Source: Dipetalonema caudispina (lineage: Eukaryota; Nematoda; Chromadorea; Rhabditida; Onchocercidae). From it: DNA of 64,000 nt. Positions within the stretch are counted from its first letter, which is position 1; each line of letters opens with the position of its first letter. Made by a program: the position numbers and the translations under genes. The stretch is taken from positions 24,256-88,255 of the forward strand of contig JABVXV010000265.1 of NCBI GenBank assembly GCA_013365325.1, written 5' to 3'. A model generated the notes under the pieces. That model worked only from the letters and a program-made list of their open reading frames with translations. It was not told the origin of the DNA and ran no database searches. Of the stretch, positions 1 through 13,700 are shown one piece after another.

Positions 1-79
1 AAACTACTATAAGCATAGAATTGAAAACAAAACTGAAATATGGAACTAAGTAGATATTAAAATTACTTAGCAGACATAC

Positions 80-3000
80 TTGGTAAGCAATCATCCCGAT
101 CGTTTTCGCAATTTTTACCAGTATAACCATCTGAGCAACGACACTGATATGAGCCAAATGTATTTGTACAGGTACCACCATTGAGACAGGGATTATTTGT
201 CGCGCAATCATCAATATCCTGGAAATTTACAAAATACTTGACAGTTATGACCTTTTTAGTAACACGATTTCATGAGAGAATAAGCCACGATGATATTGTT
301 ACCCCAAACTGATCAATTTCTAGTATCGTTAAATGGTTAAAAAACTTACAATATCGCAATAGTATCCATCAAAACCACTGGTACAAATGCATGTATAATT
401 CCGGTAAGTTGGCGTTGGCTTACAAATTGCGCCATTTTCGCAACGATTTGTTCGACATGGATCTAACCTGAAATATAAGCATTTGAGTAATGTGAATTCT
501 GAAAGAAACTTATTTCTTTTACCAATATTTGATAATTTTAGAAAAAAAAATTTTAACGTGTTTTGTTTAATGAATTAAAAAAAAAAAAAAAGAGGGGAAA
601 AACAACAATGTTTTGCTTAGCAAATAAGAAACGCAAATGAAAATGATAAGTAAACAATGTATGACGTTGTACAACAATCTTATTTGTTGAATAAAAACAT
701 TTTTGTTACAGAAGAAATATTCTAATTGATGTAGGATAAACTTACTCATATTGACATCGATCACCATCATATGGTAAAGCACAATGACATGAATAGGAAT
801 TGATACCATCAATACAAATACCACCATGTAAACATGGATGATTGATGCAATCATCGATGTTCGTTTGGCATTGTTCACCTGTATAACCGGTACTGCATGA
901 GCATACGTATCCGGTTAAGTGATCCGTGCAAACGCCACCATGCTGACATGGATTTGATGCGCATTCATTCATCTAAATAATTTATTCATTCTACAGTAAT
1001 ACTGTAAACAGATAGCAGTAACCATGCTTGAACTTCTGATTTCCTTTGTATTCTTGGCTAATTTCTCTTTTTAATTGATAAGATGAGAAATTAATGCTTA
1101 CTTCTAGTTTGCAATCATGTCCATAGAAACCTAATTTGCATTCACATTTATAGGTAGCACCATTATTAGTTGGAATACAAATAGCATTTTGAGGACAGTT
1201 ATGATATTTGCACGGATCAGATTTCTTCTCACAACGATCACCAGTAAATCCCGGTGGACAACGACATGAACCTTTCGAACAAACGCCACCATTTAAACAA
1301 TCTGTTATGCTACATTCCACAAACTGTCGACGTTCACAATTTTCACCTTCATAACCAGGTGGACATTGAAGCTCACATCTTTCTCCATGAAAACCTGGAA
1401 TACATTTTTCATTGTTATTTCTTTTTTTAGAAGTCATTTTTTCCAACAATTATACAAAATGATTGATTTGATATAGAATGACTAACCTGACATACAAACA
1501 CATTTGAAGCGTGTTCCATAATCTAAACATGTACCAGAATTATGGCATGGATTAGTGGAACATTGATTCACATGAGTTTGACAATGCCAATCGGTATATC
1601 CTGGTGGACATTCACAGTGAAATGACCCGGGTGTATTCACGCAAGTACCACCATTGTAACAAACAGCATGACCCTGAAAATTTTTCAGAAAATCAACATG
1701 ATGCTATCTTCATAAACATCACATTATCTACAGCTTCAATGACATTTCGTAGAAATAATTCCGGAATTGGTAAGTGTTGAATGTGTCACCTGATTGCATT
1801 CGTTAATATCATCGGAACAATCTTCTCCGGTGTATCCTTTCGGGCATTCACATGTATACTTCCCGCTTGATGTATCCGGTTCGCATACGGATCCAACTCG
1901 ACATGGATTTGACAGACATGGATCTTCCATATGACAAAATAAACCTGTAGGAAATATAAATCCAGAAGTTAAGTAACATTATATTTTGAATTTCTTGAAT
2001 CTCAAGTGATGAAACCATTTTCTCTAACTAGCGATTTTGCCCGATCTGATGAAAAATTAATGTTCAATAGCTTACCAATACGACCGGGTGGACATTCACA
2101 GGTATATTTAGCGAGATGATCCACGCACGTGCTACCCGCTTCACAAAGTGCATCCACGCAATCATCCTTGTTTATCTCGCAATGAATACCTTCCCAACCA
2201 TTTACACAAACACAATGATAACCTTCTTTTTTATTGAAACATGTTGCACCATTCTTGCATTCATGCAAACCTAACTCACATTCATCAATATCTTCCTCAC
2301 AAAAATGACCTGAAATATTATTACGTCATAACGTGTAACTTTATTTAACTGAGATATTGAATTTCATGTTCATTCTGTTACGTTTACTATTATTATGAAT
2401 AAACGATTTCAGATTTTACCAATTAAATTGTTGTGAATAAATATTCAGAAGTCATACAATAATAGTATGTTTTGCTATGTTAACTTTTATCATTCTTCAT
2501 GAAATATTCAATTCTTCATTTTAATATTTGAATTTAAATTCTTCTTAAATCTCCTTTATTTTTTATGTTTTGTTCATATAAAATAATTTTTTGCGGAATT
2601 TTTACATTTAATTTGTTTGATTGTTTCATTCATTTATAAGTAAGTGTCAAATTATCTTCCATTTTTTCATAATTCTTCTCTTCTTCTTCTTTTCATTCTC
2701 TCTCTCTCTCTCTCATTAATAATCATTTTCTTATTTGAAAAAAAAAAAAAAGAAAAATTGAAATTTTACATTAGAAGTTTTATATGATATCGAAGCAAAT
2801 TTTGAAGCATTTTTTCGGTGAACAAAAAAGATGAAGAAGAATTGATTTGCATTAACATTGACGTATGCAAGTATCCTTTGGTAGGGATCGGAAAAAAAGC
2901 GGAAAGGAAAAGAGATATGAATGAATGAATGAATGAATATGAATGAATCATGGGTATCAGAGGTCAGTTATACATCGTGCTGATACAACTAACATCGGGA

Positions 3001-6000
3001 TGACAAAAATGGATAACATTTTGATTGATGTTAAGCGCCGATATATTAGAAAAGAAAATGGATACATAGCTGTCATCTGTTGCAAGCAATAAATGGCAGA
3101 TGTTTAAGGGTATGGTGTGAGAAATTTTCTTATTACTACTACTCTACTATATCAACACTATCAGAATTTTACCTCTTCCGGACCTCTTCATCACTTTGTT
3201 TAAATTATTTATAACATAAAAGATCCAATTTTGATTCTAATTCTAATTCACAAATGTTCTTTATTATATCTGTCCGTAATTTTTAGTAAAATTATACAGC
3301 GAATAGATGCTGATGATAATATAATGATAATGATGATATTGCTGAATGAGTGAAAATTGAAATGAATATGGAATTTACGGCTGATATAATGATAGAAATT
3401 GTAATCATTTTATTATACCAAAACTTCCTAATTAATAAAATTAAATTAATCAGACTTATTATTACTTTCTCAAAGTAAAAGTATATTGTATTGCAATAAA
3501 TATTATTATAGTTAGTTCTTCATTGTTCTCACTGTGATTATAGATGATAATGGATAAAAAGAGATCGATCATCTTTACCATAATATTGATAACTGTTATT
3601 TTATATAAAACATATGAAGTATTTCAGCTTTAAAAATTAAATTTCCGAATAAAGATGCAATGTCTGAGATATTTGATATATGTATTTCAAAATCTAAAAA
3701 CAGTACCTATTCAAAGAAATATCTCTGAAACTGAAGTAATCTTCAAAATTAATTAAAAGATTTATAAATTATTGATATGCAACATCAATAATATATGTGA
3801 AATAAAAGTTCTTTAAAGTGGTTATGCATGTTTTACGATACTGTAATATCATTATTTGTGATAATAATTGATAATGGACAAACCAGTATAAAATGATGGA
3901 CATTTGCATTCATAACCTTGCTCACGATCTATGCAAGTACCACCATTCATGCAAGCATTTTCTGAACAATCATCTATATTTACTTCACAATGTCTTCCAG
4001 TAAAACCTGAAATATTCGTCGTTCATTTCCTTGTTTTAAACAAATTTTTAAAGCAATATGTAGAAGATTTAAGTATAAAATCACTTAAGATCTTCTTACT
4101 ATTACTCAATGAAGAAAAGTGTAAAGAGGATGGAAATAGCAATAATTAGATGGAAAATTTAAAATTGACAATTCCATTTTAATCCTTAAAAGATAATTCC
4201 ATTCAAAAATCCTTCAATTAGGAAATTTATTTCAAAAATTTCCTCCTATTGTTGAGTTGTTTTCAATTTACTCCTTTTGCTCATTTATATTTCCCTTTTG
4301 TTCAATTTCGAAATACTTGGTTCCACTCTTATTTAATTCAATTTTTCATTCATTCTTTTTCAATCCTTATTTCGTCTTAAAAAAAAAAAAAAAAAAAATG
4401 CACAAGTTGTGCATCATTTTCTCTGGAATGATTTGGTAAACTTTTAAAAAAAAAGATTAAACTATTTTCTATCAAATTTCATTTCTTAATATATAAATCA
4501 AAAAAAAAGTTAAAATCGTAAAACATCGGATGGAAGAGATAGAGCAAAGAAGTGATAATTTATCATCGCAGTCAGACAAAGTATCATTTGAAAAGATGAA
4601 AAATAGTCACTTTTCTTTAAAATGAATTAATTCCAGTTCTAAACAGTTAATTTTTCAAAGGGAAAGAATGCAAAAAATAACGCAAAATTTTCCTACAGTG
4701 ATCACATTTTTTTACCACTTTAATTTAAATTTAAAGTTTGAAGAAGAAAAAGGAAAAAATTTGGTGAAATAATAATATCAATAGTGGTATCATTATCAAC
4801 AACAATAGTAGCACAATAAAAACACGTAAAACACGTACCAGGACGACATTCACATGAATAGTACTTGTCACGGTACGTATAGCATTTGGCATTGTTGTAA
4901 CATGGTGACGTAGAACACGGATCAGCGTTAAATGAGAATGTTTCACAGTTACGACCAGTAAAATCATGTGGACATTCGCATCGATATGAACCAAACTATA
5001 ATAGATAATTGTTGAATAGCTTAATTTTTGGAAAATTAATAAATTATAGGTCCTTCTCAAATATTTCATACAAAATTCAAACATTTTTGATATTTTTAGG
5101 CATTTTTTGGAAATCTGAAATGAAGAATCGAAAAGTAACAAACTCCCATTAGATATTTCATGCAAGTTTTAAATATTTCTGCTTTTTTTTTGCAATTTAA
5201 AGACAGTAAATTATGACTTATGTCAGGTGGAAATATATTTAATCATTCAGTATTTGAATAATTAGCTTTTCTGCTTTTTTTGATAACAACCTAAATTCTT
5301 CATTGCACTACAACAACAACTATACCTCATTGATGCATTTACCGCGAAGGCACGGATTCGAATGGCATTCATTTACATCCAATTCGCATTTGTTACCGTG
5401 AAAACCTTCCGGACATTCACAACGATAACCTCCGGTTGTCGATATACATACACCACTACTTTTGCATGGATTATTTTCACAGTAATTTCGCTCATCGCAT
5501 CGTTCACCTGTAAAAAACAATGCAATCATTCAGATGTTTTGGTTCCTCTGATTTCTTGTCTTGTTCTTCAATCAGGTATTTGTATAACAATTAGAAATTT
5601 ACATTTAGGATAGGAAAAAAGAATTGATAAAAAATTATTTTCGCTTGTTTATTACCATTTGAATTTCTTGCATAATGGTATCTTTGACGTAATGATAAGC
5701 TTCTGGTAAGTTAAAATTATCAATTACTTTGATATGTTTTGGATTTTTTTTCTTTTCTTCTTAACAAAATATTGGTATATTTTCAGGACGATAACTGGAA
5801 AATTACAAGAAATAAATATCAAATCTTCCGAACAATTTATTCCTAATGATCTCCGATCCGATCCGATCCGATACAATATGACGAATGGCGGCATTACATT
5901 TACTACTGCTTTTTAGTGGATGATTGAAAGCATTTCAATCTGATCTGATTCTGATTACACATATTTCTTACTGTAACATACCATGTAATCATTATATTCT

Positions 6001-9000
6001 ATCCTTTCTTTTAGCTTTTCCTTTATGATATTGAATTGAAAAAAAAAAGGTTTATTTCAAATGGGGCAATACATAAAACAAATATTTTGTCCACGTATTG
6101 GCTATCTGTTATTTGGCCGATCAAAAATGAATTACTACTATTAAACACTACCGCTATCGAATCATTCATTTTCGATGATTTCTTAATATATTCGATCTTC
6201 TTTCAATTTTCATTTGATAAATTTATTGAAGTGTAATTTCAAATTAAATTATTCAATCTATGTTTTCGTTCGAAATTTACATATCACTAACATTTATTCA
6301 CAGATAAAGATTTGAAAGAGAGATAAGGGAAAATAGAATCGATAAAAATTAAGGATTTAATTAAACTGCAAAAAATTTGAAATTATACTATAGCACAAGG
6401 AAAGACTATAATAATAATGCTTAAAGCTCAAATCATAGTTCAATTGAAAATTTAATTCAGTACTAGTTTTTTCAAACGATTATTCATATATTTGAACATT
6501 TTAGCAGTACTAGAAAAAAAAAAAAACCTATTTCCAACTGTTTTTTAAACACTTAAGAATCTTAAACTATCACACTACAATTATTCTTTAGCTTTAATTG
6601 ATTTCGCATATTTTAAAATCTGAGAAAACCAAACAAAATCAAATTTCAAGAAATTTTAAATCATTTCAACAAACTGATGATTCGTCATTAATGGATCGTT
6701 TTATTCCTTATTCACTTTTTTCTCTTCTTAAAGTTTACTTTAGTTTTTCGATGAGAAAATTGAATGCTATTAAAATTAATTATCATTCTTAAATTTCAAT
6801 TTTCTTTTCTTCTTTTTTACCTTTTATACTAATGATAATTAATATCAATAAGACATTTATTATTTATTGCAAATAATCAAAAAACAAAATTTTTTTACAC
6901 CATCCCCAGAGAAAGACATACTCTCTCTTTTTCCTTTTCTCTGTCTCTCCCTCTCTCTCTCTCTCCCCCTTTTCATTCCCTATCATTTTAGTCTTTCTTT
7001 TTTTTTATTTCATTTTTTCCCCACTTTTTTTTTCCAAACTGATACGATAATAGCGATGATTACAACATACATGCATGCAAAGCATATCTATCAGCAAAAG
7101 CAAAAGCATTGCTTCCATCTTTCCATTCAACCATACAATAATCATTTATTCAATCATTCAATCATTCAGTCATCCATTCATTCATTCACTCATTCCATCA
7201 TACATTCTATTATTACATCCATTAACTAAAACTGATTAATTTTCCATTTGTAATGATAAATAGATTGAAAATTTAAACAATCATTGATATTAATAAGAAT
7301 ACCTTCGTTTTTCTCCCAACAAATTCTATTTCAATTAATTTAATTAACTGACTATACACTACAGGTAATAATAGTATATGAAGCAATGATTTGTTTGAAG
7401 ATATTGCCTTTGAAGAATGATTTCCGATTAATTAATTGATTGGAAAGCTTCCAAACTGAATAAGTATTTATAATGTGATGGTGAATTGTTAAATTAATAA
7501 AAATTTCGAATAAATAAAATAATGGACAATAGAAAAAACAAAAGAAAAAAAAGAATTGCCATTTTAAAATGAATAAAATGGATGAAGATAATTTTTTAAT
7601 CAATCAGTAATTTAATTAAAGCGAATGAACAGTCTGGTTGAATTTGTTCGGAAAGATTTAAATCTGATCATTATTATATCGTGCAGAAACAAATGATAGA
7701 ATAGCAGTGAATATATAAAAGTTATATGTTGATTCAGGTATCCGGAAAGAGTTAGAGTTTTCCGACACGGCAGTTGATTTTTCTCGACTATTTTAATACT
7801 TCAACAATTTCTGCTACATTTATTTACGGGGTTAAAAGGATGAAGAAGGATCCCATTTAAAAAGTATTGAATGATCGTGTACTTTTGAAATATTTTTGAT
7901 AAAATAAAGTTCCTTCAAATCAAATCCATTTAATAAAAAAAGAGATTTTTAGGAGAAAAAAATTGTGTAATTTTCCATATCATTTACCAATAATTATACG
8001 GCGAAATGACCATTGGATTGGATGGATAGAAGAAAGTTGAAAGGTTTAGACATTTATATGAATAATAAAACAGTTGGGAGTAAATTGACATAAACAATGT
8101 AGTGAAAGAGAGGGAGAGAGAAAAGAGGAGAGACAGAGAGAGGGACAGAAAGATACCCTCTCCTTTTGTAAGAGAGAAAAAATTCTTGAATGGATGAAAT
8201 GGATGAATCTTTCTTAAACTGAGAATCCTTCCGGAATACGCTTTTCTTTTTTTTTCTTCCTTTCTTCCTTATTCGCTTCGAAATAGCTTCTTTATAATTA
8301 GTAGCAATTAATGAGGATAGTTTTATTTTTCTTTCTTCAATTGGAGGAAAAATTTCTTGAAATGGACCGAAAATGACAAGAAATAATCCGACAATTTTAT
8401 TGGTGTTAATTTGAATTTAATTGAAGGAGAAAATTTTTTATTGTAATTCATTTCAAAGTTATTGCCGCGTTTTAGGTAAATAATCTTCAAAGGAACATAG
8501 GAAAGGAAAGAGATGAAATGAATGAAGCAAATAGAAAAGATTTTCATCGATTTCATTGTTGACATTTCACAAAGCTATTGGGCGAAAAACGATGAATGAA
8601 GGCAAAAAGGATGATGATCCCATCAGAATGAACATTTGTTAAAAAAAAGATGAATTAATTTTAAAATTTAATGATTTTCCATGAGGATAAAATTTCGAAA
8701 AATATTTTGAAATTTTATCTAATCCATTCGCTAATTATGACAATTATTGATGCATTAGATGATCAAAATAATTATGGCATTAATTGATTGATCAATTAGA
8801 TCTTTTTGGCTTCATTAAAATTTCCACGGAAATTATTTACAATCAATCTTAATGCTAACTATTATCTATCGGCTTATTTTTGCATTGCAATGAATAATAC
8901 TCAGTACACTACAGATTAACTTATTAATTATTTAGCACAAATATAATTTATACTTTCTCCATTAATATTAATCTCTTAGGCCTAATAAAGATTAAACAGT

Positions 9001-10539
9001 AAGCCTAGCAAATAATCATTCAACTTTTGATGATAGCAAGATACTTTCGAAATACAAAAAAATTGCCGAACAGATCATTACTTAACTTTTTTCTTCTACC
9101 AAAATTTTTTATCATTAAATGGTTAAAATTCAATAAGTTATATTGAAATACACATTAAATCAATGCTAAAACAAATTTCATTCCTACAAATTGATGGTAC
9201 AAAGAAAAGAAAAGAAACTAATGAAATGTCTACAATGAAAATTAAAATTTCAAAAAATTATGGGAAGCAAATATTTGTTCGTTTAACATATCTATGCAAC
9301 GCAACGATGAGAAACAGAAAATTTCATGGACGATATCGTAATTTTTGGGAATATCCACCACCGTAAGCTTTCGACAATTGGAAAAAGTAAACAATAAACG
9401 AGTTATTGTTATTGTTATTGTTAGACTTTTTGGGGAAATAATTTCCAGGCAAATAAGATGAGAAAACATATTCTTGATAAGAATTAATCGGAAATATTTA
9501 AAGGAAAAAAAAAGAATGATTAACCATAAAAAGATGAGAAATTTACCGTATACTCTAAGTTCAGCTGCTACCAAGAATGACCCCCTATTGGTGAAAACTA
9601 CGGAGAACCCCATCGAGAGGTTATGAGAAATTTACTCATCGTGTGGAATATGCTATAACTTTCATCATATAACATTAGAATAGTTAAATACAAACCGATT
9701 CCAAAAAAAAAATTCCTCCGTTTCCGCTTTTTCAATCTTTTGCAAATAGGTCATATACGTATATACCACCTAAAATTATTTGAAAATGATTTAAAAAAGT
9801 GAAATAACCTGTAAATCCGATTTGACATTCGCACCGAAACGTATCTAACGATTTAGTTAGAATACATCGACCATGAATACATGGCATTTCGTCACATTTG
9901 CTAGGTTGTCGATATTCACAAAATGTTCCGTTAAAACCTAAAAAAAAACATTTTTTGATATTTGATATTTATTAATAACTATTAAATATATTAACTTTTT
10001 TATTTTTCCTCACATATCTGTTTCTTTTGCCAGAATAGAATGGAAAAGTTTAAGATTTTAGGAAAATTTTTTAGTGCATTAAATGATGCATTTTCATGCA
10101 AAATAATTTGTTAGATATTTTAATTATTGGGATTTCAATCTTCCACACTAATATTTAAATAAATCAGATACAATTAGGCTATGCTTGTATATCTATCCTA
10201 GACTTCTCAATTTTCCTGTTTTGTCCATCTCCAATTTTCCGGTCTTATTATTTATTCGAGACTGCTCCATTTTTCCTTTTTCTCTTTCTTGTCCATTCTA
10301 CAATCTTTGATTTTTCTATCCTCTTCATCCTAGATTCTCCGATTCTTCTGTCCTATCCATCCTGAATATCTCCATTTTTCTATTTCCTCATTCCGGTCTT
10401 TTCGATAATCCTCTCTTGTCCATCGTAAGATTCTCCGATTTTACCCATTTTGGATTACTTCATTTTCTCTAGCCTTCCCATTCGCGCTATTTCCCAATCT
10501 TCTGTATTGGTGATAATATTTTAATTCCTTTCTCCTCTT

Positions 10540-10575
<36 letters not shown>

Positions 10576-10765
10576 CAAAATATTTTCTTTTTTTTTTTTT
10601 TTTTTTTTTGGGAAAATATAAAGCAAAAATTGTTTTAAAAAATGCTTCATCCCTTTTTATTATGAACAATAAGAGGGAAATTCAACACAGTTACACATAT
10701 ATAACAAATATCTCATCTTTGGTGGCATTTTCTATACAAATGCAAATTGATCACTTACAATCTCC

Positions 10766-10796
<31 letters not shown>

Positions 10797-13700
10797 TCAA
10801 CAAAGCGATCCTTCCTTCTTACGCCTTCTTTTCCCTCTCCCCCGCATATAACAACACCTTCTTCGTATTTCCTCCTCTTGTTGAACCTCTTGAAATCAAT
10901 CCCGCTTGCACAGATGTACCAACTTTTCAAGCATTCCATCATTTGGTAAAAAAAAAAAAGAAAATTATCGATTGATCGGATTCAATTATTTGATACCAAG
11001 GACAGTGATAATGATATTCCACCTCTTTCTCTTCCCTTCAATCGCCTTTGCGGATTACCTGATATTAAGTGTATCATAAGTCCTTCTTAACTTTTTTAGT
11101 TTTTCGATTACATGATCAATATGATCCTAAAATGAGTATCATATCCCAGTAAATGAACCAATTCCTGATATCATCCAGTTGATATGCAAGAAGAAATTAC
11201 TGGAATCTCTAAATTTTACAAACTTAACATATTGGCCATTTTCTAATATCCTCTTGCCTATCCGTATGGATAAGATGAGTGGATCAAATATTTTTATGTT
11301 CGGTTACATATCTCATTTGAAATTTAAATATCGTAAACTAATCTAGCACATCATCAGAATAAAATAGTTCAGAATGCCATCAATAAATGTTTTAAATTCT
11401 AATTTTAAAATCTCAATGAAACCTATTCACTGTTGTATTCCTCTTTTCCTCTTTAAAAAAAAAAAAAAAAGAAAAGTTTCCCTAAGTCATTTCGAAAATT
11501 TCAACAAAGAAATAAAATGTATCATGAAGACAGTATACGTAGAGTCGGTTATTGTTCAGTTTTTTTTTCTCTTTCTCTTTCTCTCTCTCTCTCTCCCTCC
11601 CTTCTCTCTCTGTTTTTCGTCCTTTTTCATGAACAGAACTTTTCGCTTTGTTTTTTTTTTTATCCTTTCTTCTCCTTTTTTTTTGCGGTCACATAAAAAG
11701 AAAAGGATGAAAAGAAGACAAAAAAAAAAAAAAAAAAAAAAAAAAAGAAAGAAAGCATATGGATTTTTAATGATATTCAAATGAATGAGTGAAGTTGTCA
11801 ATCGAAGTTACGAAGTACATTGACACAAAGGCGGAAAAGGACACGACATCATAGAAAACAGATCGATGACGATTAATCCATCCATAGAAGAAGAAAAGAA
11901 ATGAATTGAGGATGAATTCACTTCTTCTTTTAATTCATTTCTTACCTCCGTAATGCCGAAATTGTCAAGGACAATGAGTTTTGACAATCACAATGAAATA
12001 ATAATAATAATAATACATTTATAATATTTCTTTTAATCCTTTCTATAAGTTGTAGTTTGTATCATTTTTCATTGTTCATTTCATTTCTTCCATTAATACC
12101 TTTTTTTTCACTAAAGTAACACAAAAAAAAAAAAAAAAAGAAAGGGAATAAAATAGTAAAGAAAGATATTTATACATACTAAATGGAAAAGATGATAATT
12201 TTTAAGTTAGAAATATATAACTATATGTCATCAAAGAGGGCCGACATTGAAGAAGTAACCATGAATTCAATGAAGTCATTAAAATTTATATTGCTTACTA
12301 AAGCTTACCATCAATTTTATTTTTTTCTTTTTGCCCTTTTCTTTTTTGTTTACTAAGAAGTGTACAGTGGAAATTTGATGATAATGTGATATGAAAGTAA
12401 TATTGTGATATAATTTCGGGAAAAGTTGGCAATATCAAAGTTATGCTGTGTAGGTATCGGTAATATTGTGGTATAATTTTGTAGAAATCGGTAATATTAT
12501 AATATGCATTAATAGAGATGAAGTGAGATGATAAATTGACCTAATAAAATTAAAATATTTGATTGGAGGTGAGAAGTTAGGATTGATATTTAACAATTTG
12601 AACTTCAATACCTTCTCTTTCTTCCATCCCGTATCTTCTCAGTGAGAATGGAAGGGAATTGTTTATACAAATGAAAATTATTCGAAATAAAAAAAAAGGT
12701 TAAAAAAATAGAAAGAATTGCATTCAATTCATAGATTTACTTTAATAACATAAACAAGTAAATGCAAAAATTTAACGATGAGAAAATTATACTGCTAAGT
12801 AAACTATAAGTTAAATGATATGGAAGAAATTTTGGATTCAAACATTTTTAAACGAGAAGATTTAATTTAAAAGATTGAGGGAAAGAAGAAAAAAAGAAAG
12901 AGAAAGAGAACTGATAGAGAGAAATTAAATCAATGAGAAAATTTCAAAAATGCAATAAATGATGATATAAATAATATCATCGTCCAGTTTTTTTTTTCCT
13001 GCGGATATTAAAAGAACCTCAGAACCTCATTATGGTGCAAATAAAATTCTTAAAAAGGTTGTGAATTTGAAAGAAGGAAAACAATTATGATAGAAGAGAA
13101 GAAAGAGAGACAAGGAAGAATTAAGGAGTTAAAAAAGAGAAAAAAAAGAAACAATTATAGGATTTGAAAATGTGGTTTTGTTTTTATTAAATAACATTCT
13201 TCCGGAAATTAGTTAAACTTTTCAACGAGGGAAAGAGAAAGAGAGAGAGAGAGGTAGAAGTAAGAAGGGTAATGATAAAGGTGTCGGTAAATCATTTGAA
13301 AAAAATACAATTTGATGTGTGAAAAGGATAAGAGATTATTGCGCAATAACTGATGACCCCTTTTTTTTTTTTTTTTTTTTACTTTTTTCTTTTAATGTGT
13401 TCTTTTTAGTGCTAATGCAACAAATGCGCCTTTTCTATTTTCGGCACTTTTTTTTTTTCGTCCAAAATTATTTAACCTATTGATGATTATAAGACACAAA
13501 ATACATACGTAATTCAGTATTTCATTTATTTCTATTTCTTCTTTTTCTTAATATTATATGGACAAAATGGCTTATTGTTAATTGCACTCATTTTATTTGG
13601 CTAAAAATATTGATAAATGTTATTTAACAAATCAACAAACAACAACAAAGCTATTCCTCTCTCTCTCTCCCTTTCTCTCTCTCTCTCTCTCTCTTTTGTA

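Larger units (their letters stand above)
5508..9808 (-). other. Intron 4 of the EGF-repeat gene (4.3 kb)
   Basis: AT-rich intron with a GTTATT donor at 9808 and an acceptor next to 5507. It contains a CCGAT pentamer repeat (5852-5872), a CATT-type repeat (7138-7200), a GA-rich tract (8105-8150) and a GTTATT repeat near 9402-9421. No coding exon was recognised. Confidence 0.6.

Noticed and set aside
11374..11784. 136-codon ORF rich in Phe, Leu and Lys
   Set aside because: It is made of TC repeats and A/T homopolymers within an intron of the EGF-repeat gene.
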